The notes under the pieces: generated by a model | What the model saw: the letters and a program-made list of their open reading frames with translations, nothing else | Told to the model about the DNA's origin: nothing | Database searches by the model: none | Part shown: positions 43,737-55,500 of the stretch, piece after piece | How the letters are laid out: the number at the start of each line of letters is the position of its first letter | How positions within the stretch are numbered: position 1 is the first letter of the stretch | Assembly: GCA_965222535.1 (NCBI GenBank) | Contig: OZ244957.1 | Span: 1,364,001-1,428,000 of the forward strand | DNA length: 64,000 nt | Reading direction: 5' to 3' | Origin: G965222535 sp965222535 | GTDB taxonomy: Bacteria; Pseudomonadota; Gammaproteobacteria; HK1 | Program-made: the position numbers and the translations under genes

Positions 43737-45173
43737 CTACCGAGCGCCTTCGGTCGATCGCCGCCAGCGCGTTCCTTGAGTGGTGTCCTCAAGCGCAATG
43801 CCCATCGCCTGGAGCTCTTGGCGGATGCTATCGGCGCGAGCGTAGTCGCGCTCACGCCGCGCCGCGCTGCGCTGCTGCATCAGTGCTACCACGCGTTGCT
43901 CGGTTGTTTCCGCCGCCGTGCCGTGAAAATACGGCTCGGTGCGGTGCTGCAAAATCCCCAGCAGCCAACCACCGGCAAGGAGTTGCTGGCGCAACTGTCT
44001 TATCTCGGAGGAGGCTTGCTCGCCGGCTTTCAATAGCTCTGAGGCGATGGCGTGCATCGCGCTTAGCACCGCGGGAGTATTCAAATCATCGCACAGCGGC
44101 GTGCGGATGGGGTGTGGCAACTGAAGCAGTTTTGCGTTGGTGTTGGCGGCGGCTGCATCCTGATCGTAGTCGGGCTCATGCAGCCGTTGGTTAGCTGTCG
44201 CTAAAGCGCGATAGAAGCGGTCGATACCGGCCTTGGCCTGCACCAGAAGGTTAGCATTCCAAGTCAATGGCGAGCGGTAGTGAGTTGACAGCAGTGCATA
44301 GCGCAGCACCTCCCCGTGGTGTTGCGTCAGCAAATGCCGCAGGGTGAGGATATTACCCAGACTTTTTGACATTTTCTCATGGTCGATATTCAGCATGCCG
44401 TTATGTAGCCAGTAGCGCACATATTGACCATCATCAGCAAGGCTGCAACCTTGCGCGCGTTCATTCTCGTGATGAGGGAATACCAGGTCAGCGCCGCCGC
44501 CGTGGATATCAATGGCGCTCCCTAAGTGGCGCAGAATCATCGCTGAGCACTCGATATGCCAGCCGGGGCGCCCGTAGCCCCACGGGCTGTCCCAGCCCGG
44601 AATTCCCGCAGCAGAGGGCTTCCATAGCACAAAATCCTTGGCGTCGTGTTTGTCAGGATTGACCTCAACGCGCACCCCATCCCGCATGTCTTCGATCACC
44701 TGCCGCGACAGGCAGCCGTAGTTACGATCCGATGCGACCTCGAAAAATACGTGATCATGTGCTGTGTAGGCATGACCGCGTACAATCAGTTGGCGGATAA
44801 ACACAATAATCTCGGCGATATGCTCGGTGGCCCGCGGCTCTACGCTGGGGATCAATAACCCTAGGGAGGCCATGTCCTGGTGGTACGCCGCTTCATAGCG
44901 CCTGCTAATCGCGCTGATATCTTCACCCGTGGCCTGCGCCGCCTGATTAATCTTATCGTCAACGTCAGTAATATTACGTACGTATTTGACCTGCGGATAG
45001 TGGCTGCGCAACAACCGATACACAACATCAAACACCACTGCTGAACGCGCGTTGCCGATATGCACATAGTCGTACACAGTGGGGCCGCACACATACATCG
45101 TCACCTGATCCGGGCGCAACGGCGTAAAGACCTGCTTGCTGCCGCTCAAGGTGTTATGGAACGTGATAGTCAT
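43737..45173 (-). CDS. cysS: Cysteinyl-tRNA synthetase
   Basis: Charges tRNA-Cys. VCGPTVYDYVHIGNARS holds the first zinc cysteine and the HIGH-like motif (HIGN), GWHIECSAM and HHENERAQ the other zinc ligands, and KMSKSLGN the class I signature loop. It has 478 residues. The gene stands alone; 45174-45433 after its start side shows no gene. Confidence 0.97.
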   Translation of the reverse strand: MTITFHNTLSGSKQVFTPLRPDQVTMYVCGPTVYDYVHIGNARSAVVFDVVYRLLRSHYPQVKYVRNITDVDDKINQAAQATGEDISAISRRYEAAYHQDMASLGLLIPSVEPRATEHIAEIIVFIRQLIVRGHAYTAHDHVFFEVASDRNYGCLSRQVIEDMRDGVRVEVNPDKHDAKDFVLWKPSAAGIPGWDSPWGYGRPGWHIECSAMILRHLGSAIDIHGGGADLVFPHHENERAQGCSLADDGQYVRYWLHNGMLNIDHEKMSKSLGNILTLRHLLTQHHGEVLRYALLSTHYRSPLTWNANLLVQAKAGIDRFYRALATANQRLHEPDYDQDAAAANTNAKLLQLPHPIRTPLCDDLNTPAVLSAMHAIASELLKAGEQASSEIRQLRQQLLAGGWLLGILQHRTEPYFHGTAAETTEQRVVALMQQRSAARRERDYARADSIRQELQAMGIALEDTTQGTRWRRSTEGAR

Positions 45174-45433
45174 ACAGGGCTATCAAAAGTGTATCGGCGG
45201 CAACCGCCGGCGCGCACGCAAACGCTGCCGCTGGGCAAGCGCAACCACGGGAGGGGAGCAAAATACCCGATCTGGCATGTTATTGCTAAGCCCCTTGAGG
45301 GGGCGATTTAAGTAGCGCCATGCCACGTATTATGCGGTGGGGAGGTGAAGTTTGACTGATCGCACGGCAGTGCGGACTTAAAAACAGGGCTGGATATTAA
45401 TATCCGGGTTGAGGTGCCTTGCCGCCGTGTTGA

Positions 45434-46048
45434 CTATAAGGCATCGGCATCGCTGGCGGCTTCTGCCGCTTCGATGTCATTGAGTATTTGCGTCAATTCC
45501 TTGGATTTATAGTTTATCATCAAGCGCCCTTCCCCTCTGAGTGTTCCTTCAATTTTTATATCTACACTACCACTGGAATCAGCTTCCCAAACCGAAAACC
45601 AACTCCCGCAGCCAGCATACCGCAAGCATTGATAGAACTCGTCATCCTCGTCGTATAATTTCCGGCCAACGTACTCGTACTCGCTGGCTGGTTGACCGTA
45701 TTTCTTACCCAAACTCGCTTTAACCTTGGCATATAGTGCTTTCCCCTCGGCTCCTGTGCTGTCATCGCTGATGTCTTGTCCAATGATTCCAGCTCCGATA
45801 AGCCCTTTCTGTGGATAAAAAACCAAATAATAGAAATCCCCAAACGAAACCGGCTTTGGTGGATTCATCGTGCGACAAATAATTAGCCCCTTACCGTTTT
45901 TACATTTTCGCAAGATCACGCCTTGTTTTTTGACTTGTTCTTGGCTTAGCCCCCAGGTCAAGCCTAGCGGTGCTGTGCTCTCTTTTGCTAAGAGCGTGAC
46001 GGGCAGCGAAGCGGCGAGTAGGACGGATAGCAAGATAGTGTGTTTCAA
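45434..46048 (-). CDS. Exported protein of unknown function
   Basis: A 204-residue protein with a clear Sec signal peptide (MKHTILLSVLLAASLPVTLLAKE), cleaved probably after LLA. The mature part has four cysteines, suited to disulfide bonds in the periplasm, and a stretch TWGLSQEQVKKQG common in small periplasmic proteins. I do not recognise a family. It ends with an acidic Ala-rich tail. The MITE-like element at 46087 lies directly upstream. Confidence 0.65.
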   Translation of the reverse strand: MKHTILLSVLLAASLPVTLLAKESTAPLGLTWGLSQEQVKKQGVILRKCKNGKGLIICRTMNPPKPVSFGDFYYLVFYPQKGLIGAGIIGQDISDDSTGAEGKALYAKVKASLGKKYGQPASEYEYVGRKLYDEDDEFYQCLRYAGCGSWFSVWEADSSGSVDIKIEGTLRGEGRLMINYKSKELTQILNDIEAAEAASDADAL

Positions 46049-46086
46049 TGGAATGCTCCACGTGAAGTCTCAAAGGTTAAAGCGGT

Positions 46087-46487
46087 TTATACTCATGTTA
46101 CTTGAAGATGCAGGAAAGGGTTATAGCTCCATGCTCTCATCCCAGAGCCTCACCCGAAGCCCTTCCAGAGCGCGTCGCCCGAAGCCCTCGGTCATGCACG
46201 GCTCTAAGGCGAGGGCGCAGGAGATCCTGGGGTTAGGGGTTTGGGGGAAGGGAGTACCGCGTTTAGGTGGGTTAAACACGCCTTCACCCTTCCCCCAATA
46301 TAAACGTCTTTACCCTCCTTATTCTCCTGAAAAAGCAAGTGCAGCTTGTTTTTCAGGATTAAAAAACGTACTAGATTCTAGAGCGCCGCCCGAAGCCCTT
46401 TTCCAGAGCGTCAAACGCAGCGCGACTCAAGAGGTGCACAAAAGGTCTCCCTCACCCATTGAGCATCCTCAAGTAGCATGAGTATAA
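46087..46487. mobile_element. MITE-like element with 25-bp inverted ends
   Basis: TTATACTCATGTTACTTGAA (start of the left end, 46087-46111) is repeated in reverse at 46463-46487 with two mismatches in 25. The 400-bp interior has no gene; it contains a segment shared with 26890-26972 and a dispersed-repeat fragment (TTTGGGGGAAGGG, CCTTCCCCCAATA, hairpin TGAAAAAGCAAG/CTTGTTTTTCA near 46330-46365). No transposase is present, so it would need one in trans. Confidence 0.6.
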
Positions 46488-46591
46488 CTAAGGTTAAACC
46501 TAAATGATGCCGCTCGCAATCGGATTTCTTGCACGATCATCAAAACGTGGTTCTTGGGTTTTTCATTTCCCCATAATTTCTGGATTTTACT

Positions 46592-48169
46592 ATGTCAAAC
46601 GTTGAAGAAGTTTTACGTCGCAGGACTTTCGCTATTATCTCGCATCCGGATGCGGGGAAGACCACGCTGACCGAGAAGTTGTTGCTGTTTGGCGGGGCAA
46701 TACGGCTTGCCGGGGCGGTCAAAGGGCGCAAGGCGGCGCGTTATGCGACCTCCGACTGGATGGCACTGGAGCGTGAGCGGGGCATTTCAGTGACCTCGTC
46801 GGTGATGCAGTTCTGCTACCAAGGGCGCGTTATCAATCTGCTTGACACCCCGGGGCACAGCGATTTTTCCGAGGACACGTACCGCACCCTGAGCGCAGTT
46901 GATTCGGCGTTGATGGTGATCGATGCGGCCAAGGGGGTGGAGGAGCGCACCCTCAAGCTGATGCAGATCTGTCGCCTGCATGGGATTCCGATCATGACCT
47001 TCATCAATAAACTCGACCGCAATAGCGGCGAGCCGATCACGCTGCTCGACGAGATTGAGTCGGCGTTTGACATCCGCTGCGCACCGATCACCTGGCCCAT
47101 CGGCAGCGGTGGGAATTTTCGTGGCATTTACGATCTACTGACGGATCAAGTGCATTGTTTAACGCCCGGCGACAGCGCTCAACAGCGACCCGAAACGCTC
47201 ATCCAGGGACTGGACAACGCGGCACTTGAGGATACTTTGGGTAACGTTGCCGGCACCTTCCGTGAAGAGATTGAACTGGTGCGCGGGGCCAGCCATACGT
47301 TTGATCGGGCGGCGTATGCCGACAGCAGCATGACGCCGGTGTTCTTTGGCTCGGCGATCTGGAATTTCGGCGTCAAGGCGCTGCTGGATCGTTTTGTTGA
47401 CTATGCGCCAGCGCCGCAGCCACGGCATACGGAGCAGCGCCAGGTGGCCGCTACGGAAAGCACGTTCTCTGGATTCGTGTTCAAAATCCAAGCCAATATG
47501 GACCCGCAACACCGTGATCGGATCGCGTTCACCCGCATCACTTCCGGTTGTTACCAGCCAGGGCTGCGGGTGCGTCATGTACGCACTGGCAAAGAGCTGC
47601 AATTGAACCATGCGATGACCTTCATGGCGAGCGAGCGCGAGCGCGTCGAGAGCGCTTTTGCGGGAGATATTATCGGCATCCATAACCACGGCACGGTCGC
47701 CGTCGGCGATACTTTCACCGAAGGAGAAACGCTGAAATTCAGCGGCATTCCAAGTTTTGCCCCAGAACTGTTCAGGCGTGTCGTCCTGAGTGATCCGTTA
47801 CGCATGAAAGCGTTGCACAAAGGGCTTGATCAACTCAGCGAAGAGGGTGCGACGCATGTCTTCCGCCCGCTGCTGTCAAACGATCTGATCCTGGGGGCGA
47901 TCGGTACGTTGCAGTTTGACGTGATCGCCTGGCGACTGAAGAACGAATACCGTGTCGAAAGCCGCTATGAATCCCTGCCAATCCAAGCCGTGCGCTGGGT
48001 CAGTGGCGATGACGCCGAGGCGCTTTCGCTGTTTCAGCGTAAGAACCGCGGGCAGCTCGCGTTTGATGCCCGTAACCGCTTGACTTACCTTGCGCCATCG
48101 CTGGTCAATCTGAACTTGACCATTGAACGCTGGCCCAAACTTCGGTTTATCGACACGCAGGAAATTTAA
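46592..48169 (+). CDS. prfC: Peptide chain release factor 3
   Basis: A GTPase that removes RF1/RF2 from the ribosome after termination. G1 SHPDAGKTTL, G3 DTPGHSDF, G4 NKLD and the RF3-specific ARYATSDWMALERERGISV are present. It has 525 residues. ATG at 46592 fits the family N-terminus. It is the last ordinary gene before the IS-bracketed giant-gene locus. Confidence 0.97.
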   Translation: MSNVEEVLRRRTFAIISHPDAGKTTLTEKLLLFGGAIRLAGAVKGRKAARYATSDWMALERERGISVTSSVMQFCYQGRVINLLDTPGHSDFSEDTYRTLSAVDSALMVIDAAKGVEERTLKLMQICRLHGIPIMTFINKLDRNSGEPITLLDEIESAFDIRCAPITWPIGSGGNFRGIYDLLTDQVHCLTPGDSAQQRPETLIQGLDNAALEDTLGNVAGTFREEIELVRGASHTFDRAAYADSSMTPVFFGSAIWNFGVKALLDRFVDYAPAPQPRHTEQRQVAATESTFSGFVFKIQANMDPQHRDRIAFTRITSGCYQPGLRVRHVRTGKELQLNHAMTFMASERERVESAFAGDIIGIHNHGTVAVGDTFTEGETLKFSGIPSFAPELFRRVVLSDPLRMKALHKGLDQLSEEGATHVFRPLLSNDLILGAIGTLQFDVIAWRLKNEYRVESRYESLPIQAVRWVSGDDAEALSLFQRKNRGQLAFDARNRLTYLAPSLVNLNLTIERWPKLRFIDTQEI

Positions 48170-48216
48170 GCGCTGACCCCGCTAAAGGTGATCGCCGTAA
48201 AACCTGAGAGGGGCGG

Positions 48217-48447
48217 GGTTATAACCGAAACGGATGGTTGAGGGGCTGAAAAAGAGCGGTGCTTCTGATTGATTGGAAGTTGTAAAGAAACCCATCAATA
48301 TAAGGAGAGTCGCCACTGTGAGGAAGCATAGCGCAATTGAAGTGAGAGGTGTAGAAAAGTCCTGTGCCCCCTTGAGTGAACTGCTGCTGCAAGGGGGCTA
48401 AGCAACTGATAAGCCAAGCCGTGGGTGCCAAGCTGCAAAGCTGGCGC
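48217..48447 (+). mobile_element. 5' fragment of an IS256-family element
   Basis: TTATAACCGAAAC, GGTTGAGGGGCTGAAAAAGA, AAGCATAGCGCAATTG, TTGAGTGAACTGCTGCTGCA and AGCCAAGCCGTGG match, in plus orientation, the 5' end of the two IS256-type copies at 59225-61879, which lie in minus orientation. The transposase start has become GTG (48318) and the frame is broken by an extra G in AAGGGGGCTAA. The rest of the element is gone. Confidence 0.8.
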
Positions 48448-48449
48448 GG

Positions 48450-48543
48450 CTTGTTTATTAGGAGAAGGGTTACAAGTCAACGACTTACGTTATAGGTAAT
48501 CATGTCCCATGCCCCAACTCCCCAGTTTTTCGATGCCCCCAAT
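48450..48543 (-). repeat. Dispersed intergenic repeat, copy without hairpin
   Basis: Reverse orientation: GCTTGTTTATTAGGAGAAGGG, TACAAGTCAACGACTTACG and CCCCAGTTTTTCGATGCCCC. It follows the IS fragment. 48544-48964 shows no recognised gene. Confidence 0.7.
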
Positions 48544-48964
48544 AGGGTTTCTGATTCTCCTAACCGCTCCGGGAAAATCGCTTCTGGGTGATGTAACTGA
48601 CAGTGTGCGAAACGAGCCTGTCGACAGCTAACGTTGCTACGCGGCGTGGCACCGACAACGGCATCATAAGCCGATCGCTGCGGCGGTAACTAGGGAGCAA
48701 AGTCAGAAAATCAGCACTGCAAACGATCCCGAGCGCTTCTGTCAATGAGTGCATGGGAGCATGGGAGGCATGGAAGCATGAAAGGTATTGCGCTTCAGAA
48801 CAGAAGGTGTTTATAATGTATCAGGCAGAGGAGGGGGGCGTTTTGCAGGCTCATTGCAGAAGAAGCCTTTCATGCAGCGTTAGGTTCGCAATGCGGGCCA
48901 TGACAACTCCCCCGCCTAGAAACACAATCGCCGCTGTGGGGTTTGTATGGAACAAAGCTCTCGA

Positions 48965-49487
48965 TAGTTATTTTACGGCTGCATATTCTATTAGCTAGTG
49001 CACCATAGTTATTTTACGGCTGCATATTCTATTAGCTAGTGCACCATAGTTATTTTACGGCTGCATATTCTATTAGCTAGTGCACCATAGTTATTTTACG
49101 GCTGCATATTCTATTAGCTAGTGCACCATAGTTATTTTACGGCTGCATATTCTATTAGCTAGTGCACCATAGTTATTTTACGGCTGCATATTCTATTAGC
49201 TAGTGCACCATAGTTATTTTACGGCTGCATATTCTATTAGCTAGTGCACCATAGTTATTTTACGGCTGCATATTCTATTAGCTAGTGCACCATAGTTATT
49301 TTACGGCTGCATATTCTATTAGCTAGTGCATCATAGTTATTTTACGGCTGTATATTCTATTAGCTAGTGCATCATAGTTATTTTACGGCTGTATATTCTA
49401 TTAGCTAGTGCATCATAGTTATTTTACGGCTGTATATTCTATTAGCTAGTGCATCATAGTTATTTTACGGCTGTATATTCTATTAGC
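48965..49487. repeat. 41-bp minisatellite, 12 full units plus a partial one
   Basis: Units begin every 41 bp from 48965 to 49457 with TAGTTATTTTACGGCTG. Units 1-8 contain GCATATTC and end in GCACCA; unit 9 is a hybrid; units 10-12 contain GTATATTC and end in GCATCA; unit 13 stops at TATTAGC. The array ends 65 bp before the giant gene. There are no unique spacers, so it is not CRISPR. Confidence 0.97.
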
Positions 49488-49552
49488 GAGATCATCCTTG
49501 CCTCCTGCGCCACGCAGCATGTCACTTAAATCACTCCCAAGGGTAAAAGATA

Positions 49553-52500
49553 ATGGCTGACAGCAACGAAACAAGCACTACCACTACCTCCTCTTCAGGA
49601 CAGCAGGTTAGCGGTACAGAGGAGCGTTGCGCGCTGGAGTTGCGCGCCGAGACGATCAATCTGGTGGCGGTGAAGAGGGCCGAGCGTCGGGGCGTATCGG
49701 ACCGTCTGGAGATCGGCAAGGAGTCGGCTAGCGATACCGCGACAGGGCACGAGGAAGTGAACGTTGAGGGTAACTACAGGCTGGAGGGGAGAGACATTGA
49801 GACCAGCGCGAGTATCGTGAAAAGAACCTTTCGCGGTCGTCTGAACCTGCGCCTCTACTCCGATACGCTGATGCTGAGCGGGGCGGTGTCGGAGACATTT
49901 GTGGGAGTGGTTACGTCTGGCGCAGGGATGTGCGATGTGTTGGGCGCTGCGGGTGGTTTGCGCGTAACAACCAGCGGCGATTTCCGTCTGATTAACGGGT
50001 TGGCGGGGATGGAGGAGAAGCCTGGCACCAGCATCAATGACAAGTTGCTGTTGGAGATTGCCGCCACCTCATTTCAGCGTGAATACGGGGTGGCGAGCTA
50101 CAAAGCCGCTTTCGCGTCGTATAGTGGGGAAAAGCTTCTTTCGATGGAGGCGGGGACGTGGTCGATGCTGAAGGCGTCGTTAGGGTTTCGCCAGCAGATT
50201 AAAGGCCAAGCGAAGCTTAAGAGCGGCAGAACAGCTATGAGGCCTAATCCTAGTATGGCGCCGGCCGCCGATCCTGGATTGAGTGCAGCAGTCCGTTTTG
50301 GTCTTCTAACGGGCACTGGCAGGGGCATTAAAAGAACGACATCTCTTATTAATATCGATTCTATGGCGAAAACTGCGGCCAATGCCGCTGACTTCCCCCC
50401 CCCCCCTGTGCGCAGCCCATCGGTGGATGTCTTCGCAAACCACAGGGTGTTTCTACCAGATGAGATTGCACCAGGGGCGGGGGAGCCAATTCCCCTTCCC
50501 ATTAATTTCGCTGCGCGGTTAGAAAGTCTCAATCAGCCGCCGCCCGTCACCACCATTTACCCCATATATACATCACCGCCCGCCTCCACCCTTCAGCTAC
50601 CTGAATCGGGGAACTCCTCTTATCTGAATCAACTGAGTGTTTCTGATCAGGTATCAGAGAGTTTATTCACTACGGCGGACAACGGATCAAACAGCCACCG
50701 ATTAAGTTCTGCTTCTGAAACGGAGTTGATCGGCTATGGTGATGATGTTCTTGGATCACCTCCAGCGAATCCGCCGCCCTCAATAGTCTCAGATATGGGT
50801 GGTATCCCACCGGGGGCAGGAGACAAGCCGGGTAACCTGGCTAACCGTGATCTAACACTGCCTATAAGTGCGGATGCAACACTGGCCCTAAAAAACTTTG
50901 CTTCAAAAACAGGCCTTACGCATCCCACACTGCCATCGACTTCGATACTCAGGCGGAACCGTGGTCAGAGTGCTTCTCTGCCCTCAATACCGGATGGGTT
51001 GTTTCTTGAACCATCACAGCTAAAGGCGGGAAGTGAAGCAGAGCAAAAAAATACAAAGATTTTTAGAAGACACAGCAGCGCTATGCAATATGATGCAAGA
51101 GATAGTATTTCACCGCGCCCAAGACTCATGAAGGAAGAGACTGATTGGGCTTCACCGAGAATCTCCAGATCTGAAAACGAAACCTACAAACTCGTCAATC
51201 CTAGCACTACTGCGCTGAATAAAAGTGATAGTATTGAGGATCTCGAGCAAATTAGCGACAGTAGAAGATCCTCTATTGTTTCCCCAGATACAGAAATATC
51301 CGGCCAGCAGATAATACAGAACAACGATGATCAGAAATTTAAGTTAGAAAATGTCGCTAATAATGATTCACAGAAGACTGAACTTCTTAACAGCGAGGAT
51401 ACTTATGAGGAAATAACCTCTATTCCAATCAAATTAGAAAAGAAGGAGATCACACCTGAATTGCTCCCGCCATTGGAAAACCTCGATACAAAAAATAAAT
51501 TGCCACTTAACGCTAGAGATCCTAGTAAATTATCAGATACTGACTCTTATTCAGCAATAGATCAAGCAAGAATCTCTTCCGATCTGCTTCATGAGTCACA
51601 GGGCACAGAATCTTCTATTTCGGACATTTTCAATACATCAGTAGAAACTGTGGAACAAACGCCCCACGTGGAAATTCCACTAAAAACAGAAGCCACTGTA
51701 CCGGTAAGAGATGAGCTATTAGAAAGCTCTATAAACAACCAGCAAAAGATTGTTAATAATCTATTTAATAATAGAGAGTCCTATACAGCACTGCTTGGCG
51801 ATGATCCTAATTTCCCTATTGGGTCCGACAATTATCATCTCGTAAAGCAAATCTACGCGTCGGAGAGTGCTCCGAGTGTGATGAAACCAAAAAGCACCTT
51901 TCCAGAAACTAGTCAGGAATTTATGCTGCCAGAGAATCTCAACTTGGATGCTTTTAATTCTATTCCTAGAACACCGTCGCTGCAGCTAAGTGCCACTCAA
52001 AATGGATCGCGGCCATTTGGCAACTCTCGAATCAGTGTACTGAGAAACGAAAATTCCAGTATTACAGAGAGCTTATCTAGCAATTCAATAAATAATGCCC
52101 CACCCTTAGTTAGGCAAACCAATGAGAGCAATAAAACGCTCGTTGGACCGAATCCAACTTTTGATGGAAATAAATCAGCACATAATCTTAAGAACGAACC
52201 GAAAACTAAAGGCAATCCTAAAAATAAATCTTTGCCTAATCTAAAATCACAAAATGTAAAAAATACAAAAACATCAGATAAGGTGCTTCCCGGAGTAAAA
52301 TCAGTGCCACGAATTGATGGTGATAGAACGAAACAAATTTACCTTGAATCAATAGAGACAACGTTTAATAAAAAAGGTAGTTTAGATAGTTTCGAACAAA
52401 AACTAGAGACAGCTAAACAAAACTATAAGAATGCTAAAAGTAAAAAAACCGAAACCGATCTAGCAACTAAACAGAAAGCTTTGGAAGATTTCAAGGTTCA

Positions 52501-55500
52501 AGAAAAAATGAAAGGATTCGTTGTAAAGATTGCGGGTGGGGTAGATTATACTAATAGCAGGCAATATGATGAACTAGTCAGAAAACAAAGGGATAAATTT
52601 ATAAAGAATGATGTTGATTATAAAAGTACTAAAAAATCTAATCCTAGAATAACCGATACAGAATTAGATAATCAAATGAATCACTACAAGAATTTACTCC
52701 TAAAAAGAGCACAGGATGCAGCAAAGTCTGAAATGTCAAAACTGGCTAACAAGCCAGCAGTTCCATCATCAACGGCTAAGGCAGGATTATTATCATCTGA
52801 ATCACCAGGAGAGCTGACGAAAATAGATGTGAATTCGTCACCAATATCATCCCAGAATGTGAACACTGATCCCGTTAGCAAGTCGGATAATGGTTTGCCA
52901 ATCGGCAAGAGAACAAAGCACGTTGGTGAGGCGGGGTCGCCCAAACTGCCAGAAGTAGAATTTGAGAATAAAGAAGTTCTACTAGAGGATACACTACCAG
53001 CCTCTCTCGCTACTGACTCTTCGAAATCGCAGAGCACCCCCCTCGTGTTGGACAGTAAAACTGACAGCAGAGCTGGTGTCAATCTTGAAAATAAACCTTT
53101 GGCTGATGCAAACCTATCTTCAGCAAGTAAAGATCTAGAAGATGGATTGCTAAATTCTGAGAATGTATTGCCAAAGAGCAAGAGCAAGATCATAAAACAG
53201 GCTGATAAAAAAAGTATTGAGCAGTCCGCCAGTGCAACTACTAACTCAGCTAAAGCCAGTACTGAAAGTAAACCGTTGTCTCATAAAAAACCACCTCAAT
53301 TAACATCAGCAACTAAGTCTGCATCCAAAATGGATTGGATTGAGAATCAGCTTTATGAGTTAAAAACTGCTCAGGAGCATGTGTTTATTAGATACCCGTT
53401 GAATGAAGAGATGTCGGTGATCGATAATTTAAATCGTACACGGAAATTAGAAGAGATTGAGCAAGAGAAAAATTTCCTGAAACTATTACAAACCGGAATT
53501 TCTGAGAAGGATGGTGGCAAATATCTTGCAGATCTAAGAAATAAACTGATTTCTGAAGGAGGTTATAGCTCCAACCAGCTAGCGATTTTTTTTGACAAAT
53601 TACTCAAGGATTTCGATGCATATTTGTATTCGAGAAGTGGCAATGAAGTATACTTAAATTTAAAATTTGAAGTAAAAAATCCTAAAATACCACCATCAAT
53701 CAAATTGAATCCAACAACTTCATCTGACAAATCTAAGTTTGCAACTTTAACATCACCGTTTAAGAAAATATTAAATAAACACAGATCATCAAGCGTACTG
53801 ACATCTACTAATATAGAAACGTCACCAATACCGCACAGTATAAGCAAGGGTACGAATAATGGTTTGCCAACGGGCAAGGGTATAGAGCAGGTTGGTGAGG
53901 CGGAGTCGCGCAAACTGCAAGAAGTAGAATCTATTGATCAAAAAGATCTACTAGAGGATACACTACCAGCCTCTACCGCTACTGACTCTTCGAAATCGCA
54001 GAGCAATCCCCTCGCGTTGGACAGTGGAACTGACAGCAAAACTGGTGTCAATTTTGAAAATAAATCTGTGGAAGAAGGGGATAAAATTAAACATAAGTAC
54101 TTTATTTCGATTGATCGGCGGCTTGAGCGGCTAAAAATTGAGCGGGAGAATTTGATTAACCTGACTAATGAAAAGATGACGATGAGCGATGGTTTGGAAC
54201 GTGCACGGAGATTAGAAGAGATTGATCCAGAGGAAGTTTTACTGAAAAAATTAAAAACCAGACTTCCTGTATCTGAAGGTAATAAATATATTAAATCTGT
54301 AAACTCGAAACTGAGAAATGATGGTATTTTGGACAGAGATCGGCGGATCAATCTTGTGAAAAAATTAACCTATGAGCTTTTGGAGTATGATGGACAATAC
54401 AATAAGTTATCTCAAAATACAGGACTTAACGTAGCAAAGTCTGAAATGCCATCATCGATCAAATCGGAGCCAACAACTTCATCTGGCAAATCTAGGTGGG
54501 CAGATTTCAAATCACGGTTTAGTAAAGTATTAAATAAATACCTGCCATCAAAGGTACTGACACCTACTATTGTGGAAACGACGCCAATACCTTACAGTGC
54601 AAGCAATGATATCATTGACGATATACCGATTGATTTGCCAACGAGCAAGAGCATAGAGCAGGTTGCTGAGGCGAAGTCGCCCAAACTGCCAGAAGCAGAA
54701 TATACGGATCAAAAAGATGTATCAGAAGAACTGCTATTAGACTCTCACGCTACTGACTCTTCGAAAGCGCAGAGCAATCCCCTCACGTTGGGCAATAAAA
54801 CTGGCAAAGCTGAGGCCAGTACTGAAAATAAACCTTGGTTTGATCCAAACCAAATAAACGATTCACTGCTAACTCCTGAGAAGGTAAATACTGATCTCGT
54901 TAACAATCCTTATAAGGATTTGCCAACGGGCAAGATCACAGAGCGGGTTGATGAGACGGGGGCGTCCAAACCGCAAGAAGCAGGATATATGGATCAAAAA
55001 GATGTATCAGAAGAACTGCTATTAGACTCTCACGCTACTAACTCTTCGAAAGTGCAGATCAATCCCCCCGCGTCGAGATCTGAGCAACTCATCAGTGAAA
55101 TTGATGGCAAAGCTAAGCTCAGTACTGAAAATAAACCTTTGCTTGATCTAAAACCACAAGAAGCAGAAGATGAGGTGCTTTCCGGAGTCGCACAAGGGCC
55201 ACAAACTTTGAGTGATAGAACGAAACAAATTTACCTTGAATCAATAGAGAAAAAGTTTAATACAGACCATGATAGTTTAGATAATCTCAAACAAGAACTA
55301 GAGACAGCTAAACAAAATCATAAGGCTTCTGAAACTAGAAAAAGCGGAAACACTCTAGCAACTAAACAGAAAGCTTTGGAAGATTTCAAGGTTCAAGAAA
55401 AAATGAAAGGATACGTTATAAAGATTACGGGTGAGGTAGATTATACTAATAGCAAGCAATATGATGAACTAGTCAGAAAACAAAGGGATAAATTTATAAA

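Noticed and set aside
48753..48998. 81-codon frame before the minisatellite
   Set aside because: It ends inside the array, has no homology and its composition is not coding-like.
48965..49487. Regular 41-bp periodicity taken as a possible CRISPR array
   Set aside because: The whole 41-bp period is conserved; there are no unique spacers and no cas genes.
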